A stretch of 64,000 nt of DNA from Gelatoporia subvermispora B. Taxonomy: Eukaryota; Basidiomycota; Agaricomycetes; Polyporales; Gelatoporiaceae. Shown here in pieces: positions 47,248-57,716 of this stretch (positions within the stretch are counted from its first letter, which is position 1; every line of letters begins with the position of its first letter). A program made the position numbers and the translations under genes. The notes under the pieces are model-generated. The model saw only the letters and a list, made by a program, of their open reading frames with translations. It ran no database searches and was not told the DNA's origin. The DNA is taken from contig KB445807.1 of the NCBI GenBank assembly GCA_000320605.2, positions 497,825-561,824 of the forward strand. Reading direction: 5' to 3'.

Positions 47248-49772
47248 ATGCAGCCGTCATTTCGCAACAAAAACCAGCTTTTCAAAGCAGTGGACAGTCT
47301 GCCAAGTAGTGGCGCGAGCTGGACATGTGAGGAAGTAACGGTGACCGGTGACTTGATGGGTGATGGAGACGAGCCGCAGACCGAGAGTGTCGAGATCTGG
47401 TTCCGAGATCCTCTAGAATGCGTCCAAGAGCTCTTGAACAACCCAATGTTCGAAGAGCACATGTCCTATGCACCACGGAAACAGTACGCAGATGCTGAGG
47501 GAGAGACCCGAGTGATCGATGAAATGGCAAGCTCAGATTGGTGGTGGCAGATCCAGGTGCGCCGGCTCGGCTATCTGGATCCGAGTCGTCTTCCCGCGAA
47601 TGTTAACTCAGAGACTATTCTCGACCTTCAGGAGCGCCTGCCTGCCGGCGCCACAGTTGCACCTGTGATTCTCTCGTCAGACAAGACGAAACTCTCCCAA
47701 TTTCGTGGTGACAAGAGCGCGCACCCCGTCTATCTGACTCTAGGCAATATCGCAAAGGACATCCGGCGCAAGGTGTCTGCCCATGCGACCATTCTGGTAG
47801 GCTATCTACCAGTCGCTAAGTTGGATTGCTTCTCGGACAAGGCGCGCTCTGTCGCGCGATATCGCCTGTTTCACCACTGTATGAGCCTGATGTTTCGCAA
47901 ACTCGCAGAGGCCGGCCGCAAGGGTGTGCACATGACATGTCTGGATGGGCTGATTCGGTGGATTTGGCCAATCATTGCAGCTTACATCACCGACTTCCCG
48001 GAACAGTGCCTCGTGGCGTGCTGTATGGAGAATCGTTGTCCTATTTGCAAAGTCCCAGCCGATGCTCGAGGCTCTGGCAAATCCTTCTCACAGCGCAATC
48101 AGAACGAGACTTTGCAACTCCTTCGTGATCTAGAATCTGGCTCCACTGACCCTGCCACTCGTGCCCAGTTCACCGAATTTGGTCTGCGACGTGTCTATCC
48201 ACCATTCTGGCACAATCTTCCTCATTGCAACGTTGCTCTCTGGTTCACACCGGATCTGTTGCACCAGCTTCACAAGGGTGTCTTCAAGGACCACCTCGTG
48301 AAGTGGTGCACAGCGCTCATTGGGGAAAAGGAACTGGATGCTCGATTTCATGCAATGCCTGATGTGATGGACATGCGGCACTTCGGGAACGGGATATCTG
48401 GGGTCTCGCAGTGGACCGGCCATGAACACAAGGAGATGGAACAAATCTTCCTGGGAATAATGATGGGATACGAAGACGAGCGCATGGTCCAAACAACACG
48501 CGCTGTACTGGATTTCATTTACCTGTCCTCCTTGCAGTCGCACACCGAGAAGACACTGGACAGTCTCGCAGCTGCTCTGCATGAATTCCACACATACAAA
48601 GATGTGTTCATCGAGCTCGGCACGCGGTCGCAATCCCATTTCAATATTCCGAAAATACACTCGATGATCCATTATGTTTCGATGATTCGCTTGTTCGGCT
48701 CGGCAGATGGGTTCAACACCGAGTCACCCGAACGTCTGCACATCGACTACGCGAAGGATGCGTATCACGCCAGCAATAGGCGGGATTATATCATTCAAAT
48801 GGTCACCTGGCTGCATCGCCAGGAGACGATCGACTGGTTCAGTCTCTATCTCGAATGGCGAAGTCTGCAGCAGGCAGCACCAGCTACTGCCAGCGTGGCA
48901 ATATCGGAATAGCAAGGATTAAGCTCAGCTTCAGAGTCGGACTCCGAGCACCCTGAAGGTGTGAATGTCACGTCTTCTGAGAAGCCAGCTGCCAAGGGGA
49001 GAAAATGCGCACATTATCCATTTGCGACCAAGGCGCCTCGAGGATTTCGTCACATGGAGGCGACTCGCATTGTGGTGGAGCACCATGCTCCACGGTTTTT
49101 GGATGGAGTGCGATCATTCTTACACTCACAGAGCATTACAGGTTGGAATCCCCGAGAATTTGATGTCTTTGAGATGTATCACCGACTGGTTGTCCGTCTC
49201 CCCAAGATTCCCGCTACCGGGCAAGATCACCTGCAGAATGCGTTGCGCGCGAGTCCAGCATTACCTCCCAAGCTGCGAGGTCAGGGACAGCCAGAGAAAT
49301 TCGACTTCGCGTTGGTCCGAACCGCAGAAGTTAATGAGGCGACCGACGGGACACCTTTACAAGGTTCGTGCGATTCTCCTAGTTATTCAAGGGCCACTCG
49401 GATGCTGACTGATGATGGACAGGCTTGTGCGTGCTCTTCAAGCTACTGGAACATCTTCGGCGCCGTGCATTGCCCGCAGGCAAGCTCCTCGCTTATGTGG
49501 AATGGTTTACGCCTTTTCAGCGGCGCGACACACCGTCAGACATGCTGGTAGTCACGCGATCAACCCGTATGCATCAACGGTACAGCGAAGTCATTGAAGC
49601 GGACCGGATCGTCCGCAATTGTTACCTGTGGCCCAAGCTAGGGCGCAGTATCATTGATTCTGGATGGAGACAAGACAATATTGTTGAAGGATGTGACACA
49701 TTCTATTTCAATCCGTTCGTAGACATGCATATGTACTGTGTTGTTCGGATTGGACATTGGGGTTGTACATAA
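47248..49772 (+). mobile_element. Plavaka-type DNA transposase ORF with one nonsense codon
   Basis: A 554-codon frame starts MQPSFRNKNQLFKAVDSLPS and carries Plavaka landmarks: VEIWFRDPLECVQELLNNP, MSYAPRKQYADAEG, VILSSDKTKLSQFRGDKSAH, PVYLTLGNIAKDIRRK, YITDFPEQCLVACC, CPICKVPADARG, FTPDLLHQLHKGVFKDHLVK and SPERLHIDYAKDAYHASNRR. A TAG at 48910-48912 interrupts it, yet the same frame continues (SESDSEHPEGVNVTSSEKPA, APRGFRHMEATRIVVEHHAP). An intron follows at 49364-49422, then LLAYVEWFTPFQRRDT, with TAA at 49770-49772. The usual N-terminal zinc-finger part is missing; the DUF6532 gene occupies that position on the other strand. No terminal inverted repeats were located. Probably an inactive but young copy. 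Confidence 0.82.
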
Positions 49773-49804
49773 CTGACTGCGGGATGTATGAATACTAATC
49801 GGGA

Positions 49805-50639
49805 TCATGCGCAACCGTAGAGACTATCGACGTGCGAGATGACGCGCGGGCGCGGGTTGTCATCAGGAAGGGGTGGATCACACCGGCATGGGAGACACTT
49901 TATGAGGGGGGCCGCGGGCTCATTGTCGTTATGATCCTGCATTCGGATGTGGATCCGACAGATCTTGTCGAGCGCCGGGATCTCTTCCAGCCAGTCGAGG
50001 AGGCGAGCAAGGGGGAGGAGCTAGAATGATATCAACGACTCATGAGCACGGAGGAGAGTTGGGCTCAAGGGCGACTTACCTCATCGAGCTTATGATACCA
50101 GAAGGCTATGTAGGTGAGCCATCAGTCGATCCAGGGGCGCGAACACATACATTGGAGAGGCCGAATTGAAGTCCAGTGGTCTTGCGTGCACCAAATCGGG
50201 TCGTACAGGCCCGGGTGAGCTGAGCGCGTCGCAAGGAGTGTGCCGGGACTGTGGGTGAATAGGCTCGTGAGCGAGCGTCGGTCGTGTATGCATAGCTGGA
50301 GCCGAAGCTCCCATACATCCGGGTCGACAAATATGTCTTCCTCAGCGCCCTGCCAGATAGGGCGCCGAGTCCCTGGTAATTAGCGTCATTGAATATGAAT
50401 ATTGAGGCACATACCTTGTTGTGGACAACATACAACAAGCCGATGATGGCATCCGGCCTAACACCCTGCATGGGACAGAGGCCACCCCAGTGGAAGGTCT
50501 GGGTCTCGGTGAGGACCTGTTCGAGAGCGCGGTCGATAAAGTTTCGATAGGCGGGGTCTTCGTAGCGGTCGTGGTCTTTTGGACAGTCGGGTGGGGAACA
50601 CCAGCAGTGCGCGAGAGGGGTCCTGGCACGTCGAGGCAT
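49805..50639 (-). CDS. Unrecognised protein
   Basis: Four exons on the minus strand. MPRRARTPLAHCWCSPPD leads to YEDPAYRNFIDRALEQVLTE, FHWGGLCPMQGVRPDAIIGL and YVVHNK, followed by a 42-bp intron. Then GLGALSGRALRKTYLSTRMY, SRAYSPTVPAHSLRRAQLTR, TTGLQFGLSN; then AFWYHKLDE; then LLPLARLLDWLEEIPALDKI and IRMQDHNDNEPAAPLI, ending HVDSLYGCA (stop 49805). The splices are clean and keep frame, and composition is protein-like, so it is likely a real gene or a very recent fossil. I do not recognise the family. It lies 32 bp from the 3' end of the transposase, which may make it cargo or a partner ORF of that element. The start is uncertain; MARIFATPGAHLQ about 80 bp upstream could be an earlier exon. 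Confidence 0.6.
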
Positions 50640-51225
50640 CGCGTTGCGGACTGCGGCGGCGTACTACTGAATGGGTGTGTACTGAGAGGAGACCCGGTTA
50701 GTACTGGAGGTGGGCGCCGGGCGTCGCGAAAATACGAGCCATAGTAGCTATAGCCGGATAGACACGGGTAGGCGGTCCATCGCCAGTGGTAGCAGACACA
50801 CTGCTACCAGAGGAGGCGCGTGCACGCGGGCGTCTGTATATTGCGCGCGCATCTATGCGGTGCTATGTGGCACGTGAACGCTATGTACTGCTGTATATCT
50901 GGGGCGCTGCTATCGCATGGAAATGCGTTTTCCAGATGTGGTGTTGTGCTTTGCGCACGTCTACCATTGCCAGTCGCTGCGTTGCTATCCCCCGGCGCAC
51001 TTAGCAGTGAGCGTCGCCCCGCACACTCTGCCCGTTCTGCTTTGGCCTCGCCGAGCCCTTACGGGCGGGTGTGTGTGCGTAGCCATTGGCCAATGCGGTG
51101 AAGGGTCACCGGTGGCAGCACAGTTGTTCCGTAGAGACGAAGTAGTACCTGGTATCTTCTCTCGTGCTTTCCTCATTAACGACGATCTGCTCACGATAAT
51201 TGCGCAGCAGCAGTTATCTTGCATA
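50640..51225. other. Intergenic
   Basis: About 0.6 kb with short overlapping frames and no motif. Confidence 0.4.
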
Positions 51226-51583
51226 CTTGTGTCTAGTGCTTTGCACGGGTAAGGGTAACCCGCGCGGGTTGGGTACCCTTACCCGTGAGGGTACGGGTAC
51301 GGGTCGTTGTGCTAGTACCCGTGAACCCTGCAGGTATGGCCAAAGCGCCCAAAAAAGCGCTTTGGGAACGAATTCGAGCATGTGGGAGCCATACCAGGGC
51401 TCCCGCATACTCTCCGTACCATTTTTGACACCGTAGCAGTCTCCTAGAGGGCGCTTGGCCACCCCCGGACCAGCGCTTCGCGTACCCGTACCCGTGCTCA
51501 CGGGTCTATACCCTCCGCGGGTACGGGTACGGGTCATAGCGCTGGCACCCGGGGGTAGACCCGTGCAAAGCACTACTTGTGTC
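51226..51583. mobile_element. hAT-like MITE with 8-bp target-site duplications
   Basis: The element spans 51234-51575 (342 bp). Its ends are perfect 17-bp terminal inverted repeats, tagtgctttgcacgggt and acccgtgcaaagcacta. It is flanked on both sides by cttgtgtc (51226-51233 and 51576-51583), an exact 8-bp duplication. The TAGTG start fits the YARNG terminal consensus of the hAT superfamily, which makes 8-bp duplications. Subterminal regions on both sides are packed with gggta/acggg motifs in both orientations, as expected for transposase-binding repeats. It has no coding capacity, so it depends on an autonomous element elsewhere. Confidence 0.85.
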
Positions 51584-52087
51584 GTGTCTTGCATTGACTT
51601 GCAGGGCTGACCGTGCAAACACGCACCTGAATTTCAACGTATCGAAGCTCGAGCCTGCACTGCCGGCACGCGCATGACCAGGGCGATGTAGCAGAGCAGC
51701 AGCAGCGGATAAAACGCACCTACGATACAGTCATTCTAGGAGCACAGGCATTTGGGCCAGGAGTCTGGCTGCGCACTCTTCCGTGCACGTCACTAGTCGG
51801 CTGTCTGTAGTCAGCGAGTCATTAGTTCGCAAGGTATGTGATAATAATCCGCTTCTCCCCTATGTTCTGATCGTACCAAATGCCAGTTTTCATGAGACGC
51901 TCTTATTTCATTCATTCCTAGATGCCGACGATTCTCAATATGCAATATCTGAGTGCGCCGATCTTTGCTGCCATGACGAAGCAATCCATGGCATATGAAA
52001 TCGAGAAGGGTATTAATGTATTGCACCGTATCGTTGGCTATGGTGGAATGAATGCCATGTATCAGGGTTCTGCCCGTGGAGTTGCTT
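51584..52087. other. Intergenic
   Basis: About 0.5 kb between the MITE and the first cyclase gene. Nothing recognised. Confidence 0.4.
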
Positions 52088-52804
52088 TCATCGGCTGCCC
52101 TCCCATGCGACAGCTCGAACCGGACTGCCATCACATCCAGCCAGGTTAAGCGGTAACAGGCTGACCAGCGGCTGCTGGAACCCGGCATCAACTAGCTCGC
52201 CCAGCCGCGTGAGATTCTCGACGATCACGCCGCCCTCACCTAGGACGACACGGTGGACCTCGCCCGTATCCTCGTCTCCCGTCATCTCGTCCGGGCTGAG
52301 TGTGTCCATCCCCACAACCCTCACTCCCATGTCCATTACCCGCCTCGCCGCGTCCGCATCCAGGAACGGGTGATCCCTGTATTGCGGCGTCGACCAATGC
52401 CTGGACCATCCTGTACAGAGAAGCAGCACTGCGCCAGGGCGCATGGCCGGCACGTGCCTGCTGAGGTCCGCCCAGTCAATGCGCTCGTGTGCGCGTTTAT
52501 GCCGCAGGTCGACGACAATCGCGGGGGCTGCACATAGGAGGGCGAGGTCGAGCTGGTCCACCGTGCGGCCCTGCAGGAAGAAGTGATAGGGCGCATCAAT
52601 GTGCGTCCCGGTGTGCGACCCGAGTGTGAGCGTGTGGACGTTCGCGAAATCGCCTGCGGCAAGGTTGAACGTGAGCCGTGCGGAGTAGCACGGGTGCCCG
52701 TGGCACGCGGGGACCTTGTCGTTGACGAGCGGGTGCGTGAGGTCGATGGCTGCGCGCTCCGAGTCGGGAGGTGGAGGAGCTTGTCGCGCGGGCGTGCCTG
52801 GCAT
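52088..52804 (-). CDS. Cyclase-family protein (kynurenine-formamidase-like), copy 1
   Basis: Metal-dependent hydrolase of the cyclase/KynB-like family (PF04199-type). Single exon of about 238 residues. Motifs: AAIDLTHPLVNDKVPACHGH, VHTLTLGSHTGTHIDAPYHF with the HxGTHxDxPxH metal-binding signature, WADLSRHVPAMRPGAVLLLC, LLCTGWSRHW, VGMDTLSPDEMTGDEDTGEV, and VIVENLTRLGELVDAG. It ends AGCDGSPVRAVAWEGSR. The start MPGTPARQAPPP at 52804 is preferred over the in-frame Met at 52852, because a TATA-like box sits at about 52859-52867, too close to the latter. The substrate is not known; formylkynurenine hydrolysis is possible. Paralogue at 53959-54669. Confidence 0.85.
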   Translation of the reverse strand: MPGTPARQAPPPPDSERAAIDLTHPLVNDKVPACHGHPCYSARLTFNLAAGDFANVHTLTLGSHTGTHIDAPYHFFLQGRTVDQLDLALLCAAPAIVVDLRHKRAHERIDWADLSRHVPAMRPGAVLLLCTGWSRHWSTPQYRDHPFLDADAARRVMDMGVRVVGMDTLSPDEMTGDEDTGEVHRVVLGEGGVIVENLTRLGELVDAGFQQPLVSLLPLNLAGCDGSPVRAVAWEGSR

Positions 52805-52857
52805 GATAGTTGTGAGCGTGGAGTGCGCTGCTGGCCTGGTGCGCTGCCGCACAGGGC

Positions 52858-52868
52858 GCCTTATATGA
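52858..52868 (-). promoter_or_regulatory. TATA-like box deciding the cyclase 1 start
   Basis: catataagg on the minus strand, about 55 bp before the Met at 52804 and only about 8 bp before the alternative Met at 52852. Confidence 0.5.
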
Positions 52869-53958
52869 TGTCAGGCGTCCTTGGAGGGGAAGCCGTCCCG
52901 CGGGGTGCGACGTCGGCACAGGCGCAACTGCGGCTGTACTCTTTACTCGGGCGCCCGGACCGGAGCGCCTGTGCTGTAGCTCCTCCGGCGGCAGCTCGTT
53001 GGGGTCGACTTGAAGTCCTGCGATGTGATCCTTCGGCGACGCACGGCGAGCCAGTGCATCAATCAGGTTGAATCGTACCACGCTGCTGAGCCGTCCATAT
53101 TCCGACTCTTTGCGCCCGTCCTGCATCGAGTTGAATGTGGTCGCGCGACTGAGCTTTCGCTGTCTGTAGGTAGAGCCTCGCAGGTGACAATCCGCGCCCA
53201 AGTCACCGATGGATGACGTCCAGGCAAGACACTCGTACTTTTGGCTGTTGCATTTAACGCAAGTACAAACGTTCTATAGTCCTTGAGACTGCCCCGTAAG
53301 AGAGTGCGGAGCTCCGCACGGAATGCTCGGTGTCAGACGTGCTGCATGTGAGCGAAATAAAAGTCGGTAATGACAAAACGGGTCGGTAGTTCAGGCGTTG
53401 GGGATTGATGGCGGTCGGAAGGCTGTGGCTGGACGCAGAAAGGCCTCACGCGGAGCCCCGTCAGGCTGGAGTTCTGACAGCTGATCTGCACCCGAGCACT
53501 AATGAGATCCACGTGGCATTGTACGTGTACGGAAGGAGCATCCGTAGTTGAGGGAAACTCACGTGTTCTGATGTGGGTGCAACTATGCCCACACACGACT
53601 CGAATGAATACAGACACTCGTTGGGGCTGGGCCCACATACTGTGAGATCTATCAGGCTGCCTCGTCAATTTGATATCTACGTTCTGCAATGCCGAGAAGA
53701 CAGACAGACCTGACGTCAACTGCGGCAAATTAGTGCTTTCTGCGGCATGTATGTCGCTTCTGGCTCCGAGCCCCGTATCAAGCGCATATATGCATCCGTC
53801 GTACACTTCTTGTGGCGAAGTAGGCACAGTAGCAAACTAGAATAGCCAGACTCTGTCTCGTGGATCAGGCATATCAGTATTCGTACCTCATACAAGAGAA
53901 GAACGGGAACTCACGCAAGACCCTTCTCCTGCACACGCGCACCCGCCAGCAATCTTGT
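52869..53958. other. Intergenic between the two cyclase genes
   Basis: About 1.1 kb. Frames of up to 160 codons occur on the minus strand (53827-53333) but without motif or homology to the neighbours. No gene called. Confidence 0.4.
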
Positions 53959-54669
53959 TTATGCTGATCGGGTGGACGGCAGGTGCGACTGCACCTGAAC
54001 CCTCGATGCGAATGCGCGTACAGGCGATCCATCGCAGCCAGCTAACTTCAATGGTACGAGATGAACCGTCCACACGCCTTCCCTTATGGCGTCCAAATTA
54101 GTCAGGTTCTCTGCTAGGATCGCCCCTGCGCCGAGCATGACCTCGTGAACGCCATAGTCAGGCGTAGTCCCATCCACACGGGTCTCGTCTGGGCTGAGCG
54201 TATCAACACCAAGAATACGGACGCCGGCTTGGACGATCCTCTCGGCAGCCTCCCGGTCGAGAAACGGGTGGTCAAGGTACGTCCGCGAGCCCCAGAACCG
54301 CGGCCATCCAGTGTTCAACAGAAGGGCAACGCCTCCGGGCGCAGATGCCAGGTGGCACATTTCATCTTCGTATGGCGCGAGGTCCGCCCAGGATATCTTA
54401 TACTTGGACTGCTTCGCCGTCAGGTCTACCACCAGCGCACGGGCAATAAATAATGATATCGGAAGCTCATCAACCCGTTTTCCGGCCTTAACGAAATGAT
54501 ACGGGGCGTCGACATGGGTACCAGTGTGCGAGCCCATCGAGATCGTGTGGACGTTTACGCCATCTTTGGCGATTGTCAGAGCCGGACAGCAGCTGAATAC
54601 TGGGTCACCGGGATAGATCTGAACGTTGTCGTCCAAACGTTGCGAGAGATCGACGAAATCTTGAGACAT
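53959..54669 (-). CDS. Cyclase-family protein (kynurenine-formamidase-like), copy 2
   Basis: Paralogue of 52088-52804, same strand, 1.15 kb away. Single exon, 236 residues. It starts MSQDFVDLSQRLDDNVQIYP, then VHTISMGSHTGTHVDAPYHF (metal-binding signature complete), VVDLTAKQSKYKISWADLAP, ALLLNTGWPRFWGSRTYLDH, VRILGVDTLSPDETRVDG, ILAENLTNLDAIREG and VHLVPLKLAGCDGSPVRAFA. A short Ser/Gln-rich tail ends at 53959. It lacks the Ala/Pro-rich leader of copy 1, so the two may differ in location. It is divergently placed from the Sld7-like gene (342 bp between ATGs, with a GAG microsatellite at about 54828-54846). Catalytic identity is inferred from the family only. Confidence 0.87.
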   Translation of the reverse strand: MSQDFVDLSQRLDDNVQIYPGDPVFSCCPALTIAKDGVNVHTISMGSHTGTHVDAPYHFVKAGKRVDELPISLFIARALVVDLTAKQSKYKISWADLAPYEDEMCHLASAPGGVALLLNTGWPRFWGSRTYLDHPFLDREAAERIVQAGVRILGVDTLSPDETRVDGTTPDYGVHEVMLGAGAILAENLTNLDAIREGVWTVHLVPLKLAGCDGSPVRAFASRVQVQSHLPSTRSA

Positions 54670-55011
54670 CTATCCTCCCAGACGACCAGTTCAACAGGAG
54701 TATAGGAGTTCGAGACGACAATGATGGGTTCGAATATCTGACTTGTAGCGTCACCCGGCAGGTCCCAGGGTCGGGTCCTTTCTCAGGTAAGCTGCAGATC
54801 AGACTGGCTAATATCGCCACGAGTGGAAAGAGGAGGAGGAGGAGGGTATATCTTCAAACATGTGCAACGCTGGCGGAGGATGCTGTGGGAATAAATTTCC
54901 TTTCCCACCCTTCTTGCCACAGGCGCGTCGCGACGCGTCCAACTCCGGACGACCGAACCGGGTCCTCCTCCTCGTCTCCTGAGGTCTCCTGAGATTTACT
55001 ACTAGTGGTAA
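54670..55011. promoter_or_regulatory. Divergent promoter region, cyclase 2 / Sld7-like gene
   Basis: 342 bp between opposing ATGs. It contains a short (GAG)n run at about 54828-54846 and no other recognisable element. Confidence 0.4.
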
Positions 55012-56343
55012 ATGTCAGCAAACAACCACCGACTATTATACCGCGGGGCTCTATCTCTACCTGACACGAACTTGCTTCTCGATGGCCTTAGCTTTACGAT
55101 CAGAGTCGGCGACACACAGAGTGCTTCCGGGCTGGATCTGCTCAACAATCCGCTCGCGCTCGCACTCGAAAGTATGCGCGGAAGGAACCTGCATCTGCTC
55201 GGAACGACGAACCTGAACGATGTATGGCTGGACGCCGCCGGTGATGTCAGTATGTGAGTCGCAACGACCGGCACACTAAGCTGTGGCTGAGACCTGTGGC
55301 GCACCAGGGACATCCATCCCAAGTCTACACTGAGCCGGATGTACTTTGAGAACATCTTGTGCTCGTACCCTATAACGTCTGCCAAAGGCAGAACAGACGA
55401 AGGCATCCGGGTCAGCTTGAGCGACAACAGTACGTCCCAACGTTCCCCTCGTCCATACTGAGTCTCAGCTGCGTCACACAGACGAGCCTGGACCCAATGA
55501 TATCCTTATATTCGGACAGTTGGAAGCTGCTCCGGGCTCGGAGCCCTCAACATCTACCGCGCCTCCAAAGACTCTCCGCATTCTCGCGGCGCGGATTCTC
55601 CCTGCCCCACCCGCTCCCGCAAGGCCACGACCCGACGACCCGACTCCGCGCCAACCGCCTCTACTCTCCAACGGCAAACGCAAACGCGAGACATCCTCCC
55701 TTTCTCTTGCACTTGATACGCACGCGAAGCGCGTTGCGGGCGACAAAGGCAAAGCGCGCGACACGGGCGCTGATGCGGACCCGATACGCCGTGCGCGGGA
55801 GGTCATGCTGGGCATGCCGAAGCCTGGCGGACGCGCTCCGAAGGATGGCAGGGTAGGCAAGAGCCAGACAAAGGATGCAGCGGTGTTCAAGGTTCCACCG
55901 CTCCCGGATCGCACACGCTCGATGCCACACGTCTCCTCGCAGTCCCCAGTGGCAACGCCCGACGCGTTCGCCGCACTCGCGGATGAGTTAGAGAAGGCTA
56001 ACAAGACAGTAAGCCTAGCCACTCTATGTACATCTTGCGCCAATGTACTGATGGACGTTCCTGCAGATCGTCAAGAAAGTTACTGTTCAATGTCTATCGG
56101 ATCGCGGAATTCGAAAAGGACGAGACGATTTCAACGAATTATATCAATATATATATCGCGGGACGTGTTTTGCTCTGGTAAGCTCTCGAGTCGTACTCCA
56201 TGCCTTGCAGACTTACAGCTCTATCACTGTAGAGAACTCGGATGCGGGTCTCATCTGTCGATGCTGCCGTCGTCGAAGCCCTAGTGGACAGTCATGCTAA
56301 TCTATACGTGGTCGACGATGAAACACGAAGCCGTCTGGCATAG
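55012..56343 (+). CDS. Probable Sld7-like DNA-replication-initiation protein
   Basis: Five exons keep frame through four introns. It starts MSANNHRLLYRGALSLPDTN, and exon 2 reads STLSRMYFENILCSYPITS. Exon 3 has NDILIFGQLEAAPG, then a long Pro/Ala/Lys-rich disordered stretch with the basic patch NGKRKRETSS and AREVMLGMPKPGGRAP. The C-terminal block, DAFAALADELEKANKTIVKK, VTVQCLSDRGIRKGRDDFNE, LYQYIYRGTCFALRTRM and VVEALVDSHANLYV, resembles the Sld7 C-terminal domain that binds Sld3 in budding yeast. Stop TAG at 56341. The call rests on that last about 80 residues from memory of the family; the N-terminal half is too diverged for me to judge. Confidence 0.6.
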
Positions 56344-56511
56344 ATAGGTGACCGGTATCATTGCGCTATCTTTTGTATTTCTATCTCAAGCATTCTATAT
56401 ACCATCCGGTCTGCTGATCGGCCGTCGCCTGGCCCATACTACGGCTACGGCCATGCTCGGACCGTACTGCACTCCGAGCGTACTGCCAGCTCAAGGCTGA
56501 GCCTTGCAACA

Positions 56512-56996
56512 TCATTGAAGCCTACCGCTCTGTAAGTAACAAGTATCATAATGTCAATCCAAACGAGAGTACGCACAGGCAACCTCGTTGCGCGGGGGAC
56601 CGTCCCTACGCGCTGTGGATCGTCCGGCCCCGCGCTTCGCCTGGCGACGTTGGCTGAACCACGACGACATCCTCTTCGTTGAATACCACTCATTGCCGGG
56701 CATGCTGCACACCACTGCGAGCATCGCATCCTGCTGTGCCGGGGACGGGTGCGAATTTTGCGAAAACACGTCTGCTCAGGGACATGTCAGACAAGCTATC
56801 ATACGGTATAGATGGCAGTGCTGCTGATTATAGGGCGGACGTACATCGAAGGAATTGTCTGCCAGCCGGGGACAGAACGCGGCGCCGCCGGCTATTGTGG
56901 CCGCAAGCGGGGGTGGCATTCACATTGGGCGCCGCGACGGCGGCGACGTGCGCGCGAGACGCCCGGCATAAGGAGTCTCGAGCCATCGTAAGTTAG
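56512..56996 (-). CDS. Small homeodomain protein
   Basis: Exon 1 (56996-56845) encodes MARDSLCRASRAHV and ends HNSRRRRVLSPAGRQFLR. A 73-bp intron follows, then exon 2 from 56771 gives VFSQNSHPSPAQQDAMLAVV, GNEWYSTKRMSSWFSQRRQ and AKRGAGRST. Together these make a homeodomain of about 60 residues: basic N-terminal arm, helix 1 (SPAGRQFLRYVFSQN), helix 2 (PSPAQQDAMLAVV) and recognition helix TKRMSSWFSQRRQAKR. Trp48, Phe49 and Arg53 equivalents are present, but the usually invariant Asn51 is Gln. After the domain only a short tail remains (stop at 56512 if the last intron is spliced, otherwise 56554). The protein is about 120-130 residues, short for a fungal homeodomain regulator. It is tail to tail with the Sld7-like gene. 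Confidence 0.7.
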
Positions 56997-57716
56997 AAAG
57001 TGTCTCTTGAGGCTGTGAATGAGAGTTCGAGTTCGATGGGATAGCGGGGTGGGGGGCTCAAGTCGACTTTCGAATTATCCCCCCGACAATACGCTCGGCA
57101 CAGACATGTATTAGTACACAATACTTAGATTAATCGTGCATGGCGGCACAGATGTCGGAAAACCCCAGACCCAGTATTCCGGACATCGGGACAGCCTGAC
57201 AGGTAATTCACTCAGCGAGACTGCTGTGGGAGTCCGAGGCATCTCCGCTGGTGCAGTGCCCGATTTGGGTATGTAAGAACCCTTCCGCGAGAGCAACATG
57301 CTATACAGGGTTAGCAGCAAATATTCACCATCTTCTCGAAATCCCTGACATTGATCGGCAATGCCGTTATGTATATGTAAAGTGTGTAAATTCACATCAT
57401 ATGGCATTTACCGAGCGCCCAAAATAATTATGGGGCTCAGATTGGCCAGGTTCAGCGGCAAAAGACCATTTCCAAGCGCCTAGATTGACATTTTCCCAAG
57501 CTAAGACACTGAAAATGTGTCATGTATTGCGTAAAATTAGATCCAATGATCAGATAATTCTGCACACCCCAGTGCTCGCTTAGACACCCAATGTGTTAAT
57601 GGCACTGATCTCGTAATAAACATGATGTGGCAACATGGATGGAAACAGCCTGAGATGCACAACTGTTATGTAAGTGGACTGAACGGAACAGCATATGTCA
57701 CACAGCACATAAGCAC
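56997..57716. other. Intergenic, homeodomain gene upstream region
   Basis: About 0.7 kb, AT-richer towards 57600. No gene recognised. Confidence 0.4.

Noticed and set aside
51240..51310. Telomere-like gggtaagggtaaccc sequence
   Set aside because: It belongs to the subterminal motif array of the MITE, which has defined ends and target duplications; the repeat is not regular TTAGGG.
52805..52852. N-terminal extension MRQRTRPAAHS of cyclase 1
   Set aside because: The TATA-like box lies about 8 bp upstream of this Met, so transcription likely starts downstream of it.
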